Below are positions 1-9,941 of a DNA stretch of 64,000 nt, piece by piece. The DNA lies in NCBI GenBank assembly GCA_963703015.1, contig OY969779.1, positions 930,001-994,000 of the forward strand, written 5' to 3'. Origin of the DNA: Methanobacterium_B sp963703015. Its GTDB lineage: Archaea; Methanobacteriota; Methanobacteria; Methanobacteriales; Methanobacteriaceae. The notes beneath the pieces are model-generated. The model did no database searches. It was given only the letters and a program-made list of their open reading frames with translations, and was not told the DNA's origin. Positions within the stretch are counted from its first letter, which is position 1, and every line of letters begins with the position of its first letter. A program made the position numbers and the translations under genes.

Positions 1-827
1 CTGCACAGATGTTAGGTACCAGGATGGCATTTAAGAATTATAATTCATTCACCAATCCCTCAGAAGAACTGATTTCATCAATATTCCATGCTGTAGATAT
101 GGAAGGTCCATTTAAAGGATTATCTGTTTCTGGGTGCGGCCAACTCAATCCATTACAAAACGATCCTGTTATGAAAACCATTTGCTCAGGATCTAAAATA
201 CTTTTAAATGGTGCTGAAAGTATTATTATAGGAAATGGAACTCGTAGCAGTCCTGAAAAACCTAACTTAATGATCACTGGAGATATGAAGCAGATGGATC
301 CCCATTTCCTTGGAGGATTCCAAACAGGAGCAGGTCCAGAAGTATTTGACAGTGTTGCCTGTGCCATACCTGTGCTTGACAAGGAAATCTTCGAAGAAAC
401 ATTCATCTTAAACAGGGATATTGTTCTTCCAATTGCAGATATTCGAGGTAGACACAGTGTTTTATCCTCAACCAACTATGGAGAAGTGTGGGATAATTCT
501 GATGAAAGGCCAGTTTATCATCCTGAGATGTGTGTTAGCTGTGAAAACTGTGTTGTAAGGGAAAGATGTCCAACAGGAGCCTATTCAGACAATTTAAACC
601 TGAAAAAATGTTTCGGCTGTGGAATGTGTGTGCATTCATGCCCAAATCAAGCATTCACAATGGAAACTGGTAGTGTGAGTTTTGATATTGAAAATAAAAC
701 ATATGATATGCCAATTATATGCAGACAATCCGACATAAAAAGGGCACGAGAACTAACAGCAGAACTCACAAGAAGAATAGAATCTGGAAGTTTCATTTTA
801 AACAACTGTTTAGATAAAATTTCCTAA
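1..827 (+). CDS. Methanogenesis marker 16 metalloprotein (DUF39/homocysteine biosynthesis family), 5' end outside window
   Basis: The frame is open to the left edge, so the N-terminus is missing; 272 residues are visible from the first Met at base 9. The visible first part has the DUF39 character of COG1900 proteins. The C-terminal third carries two ferredoxin-like cysteine clusters, CVSCENC...CP and CFGCGMCVHSCP (visible residues about 175-215), enough for two [4Fe-4S] clusters. DUF39 proteins with a ferredoxin partner are linked to homocysteine formation from aspartate semialdehyde in methanogens, and a fused version is listed as methanogenesis marker 16. The family call rests on recognised sequence character; the exact reaction of this paralog is inferred. 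A T-rich tract follows the stop. Confidence 0.8.
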   Translation, partial: AQMLGTRMAFKNYNSFTNPSEELISSIFHAVDMEGPFKGLSVSGCGQLNPLQNDPVMKTICSGSKILLNGAESIIIGNGTRSSPEKPNLMITGDMKQMDPHFLGGFQTGAGPEVFDSVACAIPVLDKEIFEETFILNRDIVLPIADIRGRHSVLSSTNYGEVWDNSDERPVYHPEMCVSCENCVVRERCPTGAYSDNLNLKKCFGCGMCVHSCPNQAFTMETGSVSFDIENKTYDMPIICRQSDIKRARELTAELTRRIESGSFILNNCLDKIS

Positions 828-897
828 AATCCCCATTTTTTTAACAAATATTTGATTGGGAAACCTAGAAAAATTAATATTTAATTCAAATTTTTTT

Positions 898-1305
898 TTA
901 TTTAATATTTGAAAATCCTGGTAGAGAATGTAAGAATCCTGAGAAAACCAGTATTCCAATTAAAAATCCTATTAAAAGGGCCACTATCAAAAATAGTATT
1001 ATGACTGTGAGAACTGAAACGCCACCAGATTCTTCATATTCTTCAGGTTCTGGCTCGTAATATTCTTCAACTAATTCAGGTTCAGTTTCCTTCAAAACCT
1101 TTGGCTCAGTTTCTTTGACATAAACTTCCTTTTCTTTTCTGGAACGCTCTTTTCTTGAATAATAATCATCCTGATTCTCTGTGTATTCACCTGCCATATA
1201 CCTGGCTTTTATTGATTTGTTGTATGGATTAACTATTTCCATTCCACAGTTTGGGCAGAAGTTTTCTCTATTCCTTATCTTGGTACCGCAGTTTTCACAA
1301 ATCAT
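898..1305 (-). CDS. Zinc-ribbon membrane protein
   Basis: A 135-residue protein with an N-terminal zinc ribbon (Cys3, Cys6, Cys17, Cys20 in CxxC pairs), then a highly charged linker rich in Glu, Lys and Tyr (about residues 40-92), then one long hydrophobic segment (about 96-127) with several Gly that should cross the membrane. The ribbon would face the cytoplasm. A GTGATG Shine-Dalgarno-like sequence precedes the ATG. Such tail-anchored zinc-ribbon proteins are common in Methanobacteriales and have no established function. It is convergent with the marker-16 gene and has no operon partner. Confidence 0.75.
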   Translation of the reverse strand: MICENCGTKIRNRENFCPNCGMEIVNPYNKSIKARYMAGEYTENQDDYYSRKERSRKEKEVYVKETEPKVLKETEPELVEEYYEPEPEEYEESGGVSVLTVIILFLIVALLIGFLIGILVFSGFLHSLPGFSNIK

Positions 1306-1577
1306 AGTTCATCACATGATCTTTAATATTCCCTTAAGCAAAGCGATTCCTATTAAATTATAATATATTATTTGTTGTTTATAAATACTTACACTTCAAA
1401 TCCTTGTTTAGAGTTTTAAGAAGATAAAGGGTATCTTTAAAATAAATATTGGAATATTCCATGTAAAAAAATTGATGAAACCTTGATTTAGATCCAAAAA
1501 ATGGTCCCTATTTTTTTAGGATCAAACATTTATGACACTGTAAAATTGGGATATTTGTAGGTTTTCTAAAAAGATTT

Positions 1578-1799
1578 TTAGATCTGTATCCTTAAAAAAT
1601 GAGTTTCTCCCTTTTCTGCATCAAATTCTATGGAACTGAATTCATTGATCATGTCTTCAAAAATGTGCCAAAGTGTTTCATCATCTGCAAATACCAGAAA
1701 TTCTTGTTCAGATTCCATTGAAATTTTTTCTATACCCTCATAATCCCCTTTAAGGTCCTCAAATATTTGGATTTCCAGTTCCTTCATTTCCATGATCAT
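1578..1799 (-). CDS. Small acidic hypothetical protein
   Basis: An acidic protein of about 71-73 residues, with no family I recognise. It alternates short hydrophobic and acidic stretches (IQIFEDLKGDYEGIEKIS, FADDETLWHIFEDMINEF), which suggests a small soluble alpha/beta fold. The third codon is a second ATG (1793) better spaced from the GGGTAATGATC sequence than the first, so the product probably starts MEMKELE. It lies 24 bases downstream of the HEAT-repeat gene on the same strand and is probably co-transcribed with it. Coding is supported by the length of the frame and its operon position. Confidence 0.6.
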   Translation of the reverse strand: MIMEMKELEIQIFEDLKGDYEGIEKISMESEQEFLVFADDETLWHIFEDMINEFSSIEFDAEKGETHFLRIQI

Positions 1800-1823
1800 T
1801 ACCCTTTAAAATTTTTCTAAATT

Positions 1824-2615
1824 CTAATTGTTAGTTTCTAAATTTTTTTTGATATAGTTTTTGGCTTGTTCTGATGTTCTTGCTGCGAATTTATAGTTTC
1901 CGTGTACTTCAATAATCTCGTTGACTGCTTCCAACACCAGTTCATTGTTGGACCAGTCATTCAAATATTCAACAACCACTTCAAGACAGCCTTTTTTGTA
2001 GCTTATCTGTCCAATTACATGGATAATCATTTGCTTTACAGCTTTATCTTCTTCATATTCCAACTTCGTTATGAGGGGCATGACTTCTTCAGGGTGGGTT
2101 CTTCCCCTAAGTTCAATTCCATGCACAATTTCCCTTCTAATTATTGGATTTTCGCTTTGTATGTATTTTGATGCAAATTTAAAGGTTTGTTTAGGATTTT
2201 TTTGGCCCATCCTTTTTAAAGCGCCAATAACGGCATTTCTAACTGAATGGTGTTCATCAGTTAGTGTTGTTTCAAATAGTTCTATAATATCTGTGGTATC
2301 TTTTGTTCCTATTTCACCTAGCACGTATACTGCTGTTTGTCTTACCTTAGGATTTGAATCATTTAGAAGGGCAGATATAATTGCCAGAATTTTTTTATCC
2401 AGATCCTTGTTTTCTAAATAAATTTTTGCAACTGCCATATAGGCAACTTTACGTATGTAACCATCTTCATTTGATGCATATTGAACTAGAATTTCTGGTG
2501 CAGAACTATTTTCATCACCATTGTACTTTGCATTCAAAAAAGATTCCTCAATCTCGTCATGTACTTGTTTCACAAGTTTGGATCTTTCTTCCTTTGATAA
2601 ATCATAGAATCCCAT
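1824..2615 (-). CDS. HEAT-repeat protein
   Basis: A 263-residue protein made almost entirely of HEAT-type helical repeats of about 30-38 residues. The clearest are around 70-105 (NDSNPKVRQTAVYVLGEIG), 108-140 (DEHHSVRNAVIGALKRMG) and 145-205. Such repeats form a curved helical scaffold for protein-protein contact, and no catalytic motif is visible. It is the first gene of a probable two-gene unit with the small acidic protein. A GAGCTGAT sequence precedes the ATG. The promoter side contains a short GGACTA/TAGTCC inverted repeat around a TATA-like stretch (2717-2736). The partner is unknown. Confidence 0.8.
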   Translation of the reverse strand: MGFYDLSKEERSKLVKQVHDEIEESFLNAKYNGDENSSAPEILVQYASNEDGYIRKVAYMAVAKIYLENKDLDKKILAIISALLNDSNPKVRQTAVYVLGEIGTKDTTDIIELFETTLTDEHHSVRNAVIGALKRMGQKNPKQTFKFASKYIQSENPIIRREIVHGIELRGRTHPEEVMPLITKLEYEEDKAVKQMIIHVIGQISYKKGCLEVVVEYLNDWSNNELVLEAVNEIIEVHGNYKFAARTSEQAKNYIKKNLETNN

Positions 2616-2819
2616 TTTATCAGCTCGAAATTAATTCCTTAACAGATGATCTGGTTCATACTCCAAATTTAGTTTTGGCCAATTGAAGTTCAATCTAGAA
2701 AAAAAGAGTGTGCCAGGACTATATAATTTTAGTCCATTTAGCTTTATTTAAAAAAAAGTTTAAGGGCGTTTATTAAGATTCAAAATGCTTTGAAGCCCCT
2801 TGAAGCTTGAACATATTAA

Positions 2820-4124
2820 TTAACCAACAACCCTTAACTTTTCAACCAGTATTCTTGGGATTACGAATGGTCCTATGCTTCGTTTCTCGGATTCTGTGGC
2901 TGATGCTATTGCCATGGCTTCAAACACATTTCCGGATAACATTGCCTTTTTAACCGGGTATGTTACTTCACCATTTTCTATTTTAAATGCATTCATGGCT
3001 TCAACTGAGAAGTCTCCAGATATTGGGTTTGCTGTGTGTGCACCTAGAACATCTGTGACAAGTACTCCCTCTTTCATATCTGAAATTGGGTTCACTTCAT
3101 TGAAGTCTAAAATGAAATTTGATAAACCCACTGCAGGGACATCTCCATAGGAACTTCTCATACCATTTCCTGTGGATTCTACTCCTCCCTTGTTGGCGGT
3201 GTAAATATCATATAAAAAGTTTTTAAGGATTCCATCTTCTATCAGAGCAGTTTTTTGACTTGGAACTCCTTCACCATCACATGTGGCACTTTGAACCCCT
3301 CCAGGTAGTGTTCCATCATCATATATGCTTAGAGAACTGGATACTACTTGTTGTCCTGCCTTGTCAGCATATACTGATCTGCCCCTTTGGATGTTGTCGG
3401 CGTTGAATGCACCGTAGAATGTTCCAAGCAAACCTGCAGCTGCATGATGATCCAGAACTACAGGAATATCTCCAGTGTCTATTGTTTGACCTTTCCTTGA
3501 TTTTTTTGCTATTTCACATGCTTTTAGGGCGATGCTTTCAGGATCAATGTTCAAGAATCTTGAAGTATCAGATTCACTGGCTGTGGATACTGCATCCCCA
3601 TCATCTGCATTGACTGCCATGTAAGCTGTGAATATTGATGAAACATCCTTTGCAACGGCTCCTTCTGAATTTGCCATGATCAATTTGCTGTATCCTGTTG
3701 AAAAACCTCCAGATGTGGGTTCACATTTTTCTTCAACAACTGTTTTGAGCATGATCTTGGCCACGTCAATAATTTCCTCAAGTTCCAGATATTCAATTTT
3801 TGGGTCATAAATATCTTTGATCTTAGGATACTTTGAATTGGGGGCAAATGAAAAGTTTTCATCTATTTCATTGGATTTTGCATTGAAAATTGCATTTTTA
3901 ACAGTTTCTTCAAGGCTGTCTGTTTTGGTTGTGTATGAGAATCCCATTCTACCATCTACTATGACCCTCACACCAACACCAAATGTGAAGGCTTCCTTGG
4001 CAAAGTCAACATTATCATTCTTAATGTCAACATCTACTCCTTCTTCCTTTTCAACATATACCTCTGCTTGATCAGTGTATTTTAGGGCTAGATCAAGTGT
4101 TTGGTTTGCTACATCATGCATCAT
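2820..4124 (-). CDS. TldD/PmbA family protein, TldE-like subunit
   Basis: A 434-residue protein of normal length for the PmbA/TldE half of the TldD-TldE metalloprotease. The N-terminal domain has the typical ADxDVDIKNDNV-like and GVGVRVIVDGRMGFSYTT stretches, and the C-terminal half has the LDHHAAAGLLGT and GGVESTGNG-type core. I do not find the HExxxH zinc site of the catalytic TldD subunit, so this is the non-catalytic TldE type. In bacteria TldD/E cleaves modified peptides and degrades CcdA; the archaeal substrate is unknown. No tldD is visible nearby. The start has a GAGGTG Shine-Dalgarno. Confidence 0.87.
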   Translation of the reverse strand: MMHDVANQTLDLALKYTDQAEVYVEKEEGVDVDIKNDNVDFAKEAFTFGVGVRVIVDGRMGFSYTTKTDSLEETVKNAIFNAKSNEIDENFSFAPNSKYPKIKDIYDPKIEYLELEEIIDVAKIMLKTVVEEKCEPTSGGFSTGYSKLIMANSEGAVAKDVSSIFTAYMAVNADDGDAVSTASESDTSRFLNIDPESIALKACEIAKKSRKGQTIDTGDIPVVLDHHAAAGLLGTFYGAFNADNIQRGRSVYADKAGQQVVSSSLSIYDDGTLPGGVQSATCDGEGVPSQKTALIEDGILKNFLYDIYTANKGGVESTGNGMRSSYGDVPAVGLSNFILDFNEVNPISDMKEGVLVTDVLGAHTANPISGDFSVEAMNAFKIENGEVTYPVKKAMLSGNVFEAMAIASATESEKRSIGPFVIPRILVEKLRVVG

Positions 4125-4202
4125 CTTTTTTACACCTCGAAAAAATATTTAAAGAAAAATTTAAGGAACATAAACGAACTTTTTTGGATATTAATCTATT
4201 TT

Positions 4203-4892
4203 TTAGAATATAAATCTCTCAACAGCTTCTTTAAATCCATCTCCATGAGCATTCTTTGCCACATAATCTGCAATATCCTTGAGTTCATTGTTAGCATTGG
4301 ACACTGCAATCTTCAATCCTACTGCAGATAAAAATTCCATGTCATTTTCACTGTCTCCAACTGCCATTATCTCTTCTGGCTTAAAGCCCAATGCCCCTGT
4401 AACCTTGAGTAGTGAAGATCCCTTATTCACTTCAGGATCGGTTATGTGTATTGCAAACTTGCTGTCATATACTTCCACAGGATGATCCTCAAGAACTTTC
4501 TTAATAGTAGTTACAGGTACTTTTCGAGTTAAGGCTATTTCTGACACCCTTAAATTTGAGTTTTGAACCTTTTCAACAGGTAATTCTGCTCGGAGGTATT
4601 CATAAGCCTCATTACATAGTTTGTAATCCCCCAAAATTTCAGGTTTACCATTAACTTCTATTACCCCACCATTTTCAGCCACAATTCCTCCGGATGTGGA
4701 TAAAAATGTGGTTAATGCACTTGTAAAACAGAGAATGTTTCCAGTTACTATGATAACTGGTATTCCCATGTCTTCAACACGGTGTATAGTTTCTATGGCA
4801 CTTAAACAACCTCTTCTACTTTTATCTGTGATTGTTCCGTCAACGTCTGTAGCCAGTACTTTAATCAAGTTCAGATTCTCCTCTTTGTGCAT
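4203..4892 (-). CDS. Phosphoglycolate phosphatase-type HAD hydrolase
   Basis: A 229-residue HAD-superfamily phosphatase of the archaeal phosphoglycolate phosphatase / sucrose-phosphatase-like type. Motif I, DVDGTIT, is near residue 16, with the nucleophile Asp and acid/base Asp. Motif II is VIIVTGN. Motif III/IV is the Mg-binding VGDSENDMEFL near residue 190. The family removes phosphate from 2-phosphoglycolate, clearing a by-product of DNA repair. Its ATG follows the hypD stop directly (TAAATG), so the two genes are translationally coupled. The substrate is inferred from the family only. Confidence 0.85.
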   Translation of the reverse strand: MHKEENLNLIKVLATDVDGTITDKSRRGCLSAIETIHRVEDMGIPVIIVTGNILCFTSALTTFLSTSGGIVAENGGVIEVNGKPEILGDYKLCNEAYEYLRAELPVEKVQNSNLRVSEIALTRKVPVTTIKKVLEDHPVEVYDSKFAIHITDPEVNKGSSLLKVTGALGFKPEEIMAVGDSENDMEFLSAVGLKIAVSNANNELKDIADYVAKNAHGDGFKEAVERFIF

Positions 4893-5951
<1,059 letters not shown>

Positions 5952-6165
5952 TATTTACACCATGATAAGTTTAATGTGAACTGGATCTGGATAAAATCCA
6001 TGTTGTACTATTTCATCTTTTTTTTATTGGTTTTGTATTATATCTATTGTAAATACAAATAGATAAAAATAAGTATAAACTAAACTCAGTGTGTTGACTT
6101 ATATTAAATGATCTTAATATTTTTTTAAATTAAAATGGACTCAAATTCATAGATGGAAAAATAAA

Positions 6166-7389
6166 ATGAAAGTTGCAGTTTTAGGACTTGGAATGGAGGG
6201 TAAAAAATCGGTTAAAGCCCTTCTGAACTATGGAGCCCATGTGTATGCATCTGATCTTGATCTAAGCTTAGATCTATCTGAATTTAATTCAACTGATCTT
6301 GATGTTGATCTGGGATTTCATGATAAAACTAAAGTAGATGAATCTGATTGTGTGGTTTTAAGTCCAAGCCTCTGGAATAAAAGTACTATTAATCAGATTG
6401 TGGGGAAAAATAAACTCTTCTCAGATGTTTTAAATAGACATAAATCTATTTTTACCATTGGTATCACAGGTACCAATGGAAAAACAACATCTTGTCACAT
6501 GTTAAATGAGATTCTGGTTGAAGCAGGTTACCAAGTTTTAATGGGTGGAAATGCTGGTGGAGGTTTTGATGGATATACCCAACTAACAATCCAAGCAAAT
6601 GAATCAAACTATGATGTCATGATCGTGGAGGTTTGTGACATGACCCTTGATTTCGCATCCCGTATCTTTGACTTTGACATAGTACTTGTAACCAACATTG
6701 GATTTGATCATATGGAGCACCACCAGTCCATGGAAAACTATCAAAGTTCCATTGATAAGTTCCTGAAGGATGTTGATGAGGTCGTGTTAAATGGTAACGA
6801 TCCCATGCTTGTTGGATGTAAAACTAAAAATGCCCATTTTTTTGATACAAAAGTTAGAGACCTGAAATTATACGGAAGTTTCAATCAAGAAAATGCATCT
6901 GGAGCATTCAAAGTTGCTACTCTATTAGGGGTGGAACCTAAATTAATTAACGATGTTTTATCTAATTTTGAGGCTGTTGAAGGGCGAACACGAACTTTGA
7001 AATTGAATGGTTCGGAAATAATCATTGGTAAAACAGATAATCCCGACGCAACTGCTGCAGTTTTATGCGAAGCCCAACCAGACATTGTTATTATTGGAAC
7101 ACCTCGTAGAACTGAAAAATTCAGGTACAATATTTTGAAGGAAGTTGCAATGGCAGATCCATCAGAAGTTGTTCTTTTTCCAGGTTTGGATGATACAACA
7201 GAATTTGCAAGGAATGCCTTGATGGATTTTGGATACAAAGGCAAGATCATAATTACAGGAGATATGTCCTCACTAATTGATCTTGTGTTGGATTACACTG
7301 AAAATAATGGTAAAATATTCATTGGTGGAAATGGTCAAGCTAAGATCATGTCTCTCCAGTCTTCATTATTACAGTTGGTTGATGAATAA
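6166..7389 (+). CDS. Mur ligase family protein (MurD/MurE-like ATP-dependent amide ligase)
   Basis: A 407-residue protein with a MurD-like N-terminal Rossmann segment (VAVLGLGMEGKKS), the Mur P-loop GITGTNGKTT near residue 105, the central VTNIGFDHMEHH motif near 185, and a C-terminal domain with the EGRTRTL stretch of Mur ligases. Such enzymes couple ATP hydrolysis to formation of an amide bond on an acyl phosphate. Methanobacteriales use Mur-like ligases for the pseudomurein peptide, and a Mur-like enzyme (CfbE) makes coenzyme F430. I cannot decide which applies, since neither a pseudomurein cluster nor cfb genes are adjacent. No strong ribosome binding site precedes the ATG. Confidence 0.82.
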   Translation: MKVAVLGLGMEGKKSVKALLNYGAHVYASDLDLSLDLSEFNSTDLDVDLGFHDKTKVDESDCVVLSPSLWNKSTINQIVGKNKLFSDVLNRHKSIFTIGITGTNGKTTSCHMLNEILVEAGYQVLMGGNAGGGFDGYTQLTIQANESNYDVMIVEVCDMTLDFASRIFDFDIVLVTNIGFDHMEHHQSMENYQSSIDKFLKDVDEVVLNGNDPMLVGCKTKNAHFFDTKVRDLKLYGSFNQENASGAFKVATLLGVEPKLINDVLSNFEAVEGRTRTLKLNGSEIIIGKTDNPDATAAVLCEAQPDIVIIGTPRRTEKFRYNILKEVAMADPSEVVLFPGLDDTTEFARNALMDFGYKGKIIITGDMSSLIDLVLDYTENNGKIFIGGNGQAKIMSLQSSLLQLVDE

Positions 7390-7451
7390 TTCTTGTTGAA
7401 TAACATTATTCTTTCAGCTTAATGCAGCACATTCTAATGAAAATCACATAC

Positions 7452-7459
7452 TATAAATA
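7452..7459 (+). promoter_or_regulatory. TATA box for the exported protein gene
   Basis: TATAAATA lies in the AT-rich gap after the Mur-ligase gene. An archaeal start about 25 bases downstream would leave a leader of roughly 70-85 bases before the Shine-Dalgarno AAAGGAGG at 7551-7558. The call is by position and sequence only. Confidence 0.45.
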
Positions 7460-7547
7460 TCTTGATGTAACACCTTATTTTATGCACACTGATTTTATGA
7501 TGCATCTTTTTGGGGGAGTCAGTTATTAGGAGAGATATGTTTTATGA

Positions 7548-8741
7548 ATGAAAGGAGGAATTACTCTGACCAATTACCTTGAAAATCCAATTTTAATACT
7601 TTTAGTTCTAATTATCATTGTAGTTGGTCTGGGAACATTGGGAAAGAGTTTAGCTACCAACATACCTGCTCAGAACCCAGCAGAATTTTCTGCAGTAAAT
7701 ATTGGAGACACAGTTGTAAGCGGAGATAATGTTGTAAACGATAATAAGATCAGGAAGGTACCTGCAATTTACCATCCAGATTACTTGATTGATGACCTGA
7801 AAAATCAGGAATACGGTGATTTTTACACTGCAATAACAACAGGATCTGTTGAAACTCCCATCAACGAAATAACAAGTGGTAACGTTACAAACACAGGAAT
7901 TGCTAAAGGATTCAGCGGCCCAGGAATGGTCACTGTCAATGGAAGTAAATTAGTTGTTAACGCACCAGGAACATTTGTATGGGGATTTAAAACACCATAC
8001 ACAGTAGCTGTTAAAACTGCACACGGAGTAGACATTAAAGTCCAAAATAATACCGTAAAAAGTATTGCAACTGCAGACATCAGTAACAGCACAGTTTCAG
8101 GAACTAACATGACAACCAATGCAATTAAATCTTGGTATAATTCATCTGATGTCGGTGACAATCTCACAATTGATTATTCACTCTCAAAATTCAATGATGG
8201 ACGTAACACAGTAACTCCAAGTGAAATACCATCACTATTTGACGCAAACACAACCAAGTACATGTTGGAATATCCTTCAGGTGCTCCTGTAATGGTTTAC
8301 AATGCTGCCACCAACCAAACCATAGTTGGATCAGGAAGTAGTTCCCTTGGGTACTATGCAGAATATGACAACAGCCTACGTGCAGAAAATGCACGGGTAT
8401 TTGTAAAAGGATGGAACAACACCATTGTACCACCACACTCATCTGCAACTGGAAAATCGAATGTTACATTCGTAGGAGTATACGACCCTGAACTTAAGAG
8501 CTACCCATCACACGGAGCATGCCCTGCAGGTAGAGCATTAAGGGCCGCCGTAATGGAAGCAGGATGTCCTCTTCCTTCTGGAATGAACAGTGGATTTTAT
8601 GCTGTTTCTGTGGATGCTGCACCAACCACTGGAATTTCCGTGTACAACCCAACAGATTATCCAATTAAAATAATTATTTGGACCTCAGGTGGAGGTACAG
8701 GAATGTCCATATACTCACAGGCAATACAGTACTCTCCATAA
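7548..8741 (+). CDS. Membrane-anchored exported protein of unknown function
   Basis: The frame gives 397 residues from an ATG at 7548, but that ATG lies directly before the near-perfect Shine-Dalgarno AAAGGAGG (7551-7558). The in-frame CTG at 7566 is correctly spaced (7 bases) and would give a 391-residue product starting with TNYLENP. The N-terminus has one hydrophobic helix (PILILLVLIIIVVGLGTLG) that anchors it or exports it. The rest is extracellular in character: rich in Asn, Thr and Ser, many N-x-T/S sites, and two cysteines in HGACPAGRALRAAVMEAGCPLP near residues 325-345 that could form a disulfide. I recognise no domain. A T-rich tract ends the gene. Confidence 0.7.
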   Translation: MKGGITLTNYLENPILILLVLIIIVVGLGTLGKSLATNIPAQNPAEFSAVNIGDTVVSGDNVVNDNKIRKVPAIYHPDYLIDDLKNQEYGDFYTAITTGSVETPINEITSGNVTNTGIAKGFSGPGMVTVNGSKLVVNAPGTFVWGFKTPYTVAVKTAHGVDIKVQNNTVKSIATADISNSTVSGTNMTTNAIKSWYNSSDVGDNLTIDYSLSKFNDGRNTVTPSEIPSLFDANTTKYMLEYPSGAPVMVYNAATNQTIVGSGSSSLGYYAEYDNSLRAENARVFVKGWNNTIVPPHSSATGKSNVTFVGVYDPELKSYPSHGACPAGRALRAAVMEAGCPLPSGMNSGFYAVSVDAAPTTGISVYNPTDYPIKIIIWTSGGGTGMSIYSQAIQYSP

Positions 8742-8838
8742 ACCCTTTTTTTATCCTTTTTTTTATTTTGCCATATATATTAATGAATTCAGTTTAAACC
8801 AATTATTTTATTATCCACATGCTATAGATATAATTCTC

Positions 8839-9507
8839 ATGAGCAAAATCATGGTTTCAGCAGTGATCACAGCAGCAGGTAAGAACAGAAGAATGATTGA
8901 AGACCTGAAGTCACGTAAACTAGAAATAAAACATAAGCTGCTCATGGATATTGGTGGAAAACCAGTTATCATTCATACCATTGAAAACGTTTTAAAATCA
9001 GGGGTGGATGAGTGCAGAGTGGTGCTTGGACATTTCAGTGATGAAATATGCCCAGTACTTGAAGATTATCCTGATGAACGATTAAAAATTGTTAAAAATG
9101 AGGATAATAACGTTGAATTATCTGAAACACTTCTAAATGGGGTTCAAAATTCATCTTCAGGACTGATACTGTGTGCAGCAGGGGACCAACCCACAGTAAC
9201 TGCCGAAACCTACAGAAATTTGATCGAAATCGCCCTTAACTACCAGGATCCCAAAAACATTGTTTCTGTGTTGGCCCGAGAATCTACCGGGCTACTTAAA
9301 ACCGCTGAAGGTATTGGTATGCCATTTATCTGCCATTCAGACTTGCTTTTGAAATATTTGTCCCATCATAAAGACAATTTAAATCCAGTATTAATTAAGA
9401 TGATAGGAAATGGAGTTGTTTTTTATGGAATTCCATCCCTAAATAAACTTGAATTAATAAATATCAACACATATCAAGACTATATCCATATTAAAAATCA
9501 TTTATAA
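8839..9507 (+). CDS. MobA-like NTP transferase family protein
   Basis: A nucleotidyltransferase of the molybdenum-cofactor cytidylyltransferase/MobA-like type. The open frame begins at 8689 inside the preceding gene, but the first part is translated non-coding DNA. Homology-like sequence starts at ATG 8839 (MSKIMVSAVITAAG; a second ATG at 8851 is possible), giving about 223 residues. Visible motifs are the N-terminal ITAAGKNRRM nucleotide-binding loop, LLMDIGGKPVIIHTIENVLKSG, and a CAAGDQPTVTAETY metal-binding segment with the conserved Asp. The substrate is not clear. It stands alone between two exported-protein genes. Confidence 0.8.
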   Translation: MSKIMVSAVITAAGKNRRMIEDLKSRKLEIKHKLLMDIGGKPVIIHTIENVLKSGVDECRVVLGHFSDEICPVLEDYPDERLKIVKNEDNNVELSETLLNGVQNSSSGLILCAAGDQPTVTAETYRNLIEIALNYQDPKNIVSVLARESTGLLKTAEGIGMPFICHSDLLLKYLSHHKDNLNPVLIKMIGNGVVFYGIPSLNKLELININTYQDYIHIKNHL

Positions 9508-9941
9508 TGGTTTAAGCCTTGGCCCAATATTAAGTTTGATTATGGCTAAATGAAATTAACTCAAACAACCCCTTGTCAAACTATTGGAAATTAATGTGTA
9601 AACCCTAAATTAGTCCAATAATTTCAGATCGAATCTGTAAATACTGGTTTTTAAACTTTGTTTTCTTCAAATACAACTATTTTTGTTTAACTATCCCTAT
9701 TTCAATGTTTTATTATTAAACTAGGACTAATTAATCGTTATTACACATAGAAAAATTTAATAATACAGACATAGAAATTAACTTTCGATAATCATTTTTT
9801 TATGAATTGGATAAAAAATTTATCGGGGGTAGAATGGGTAAGTAGTAACCAAAAAAAATAGTGGACAACAATTTTTTTAGTAAATAATTTGTTTTTTTAA
9901 ATAATTTTGTCAACAAGTTATTCAATAAGGGGGAAATTTAT
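9508..9941. other. Intergenic region, AT-rich, no gene seen
   Basis: This 434-base stretch before the large surface protein has no frame that looks coding. It has TATA-like runs around 9745-9765 and a Shine-Dalgarno AAGGGGGAAA just before the TTG start at 9942. An ATTAGTCC near 9610 and a GGACTAAT near 9723 form a distant inverted pair. I see no tRNA or clear RNA structure. Confidence 0.6.

Noticed and set aside
1306..1577. Possible small gene or tRNA in the gap
   Set aside because: No cloverleaf, no frame longer than about 30 codons with a ribosome binding site.
2717..2736. GGACTA/TAGTCC hairpin upstream of the HEAT-repeat gene as a riboswitch or operator
   Set aside because: Only six pairs around a TATA-like loop; chance is not excluded in DNA this AT-rich.
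8689..8838. N-terminal 50 residues of the nucleotidyltransferase frame
   Set aside because: They overlap the preceding gene and a T-rich terminator and are Phe/Tyr-rich nonsense; the real start is 8839.
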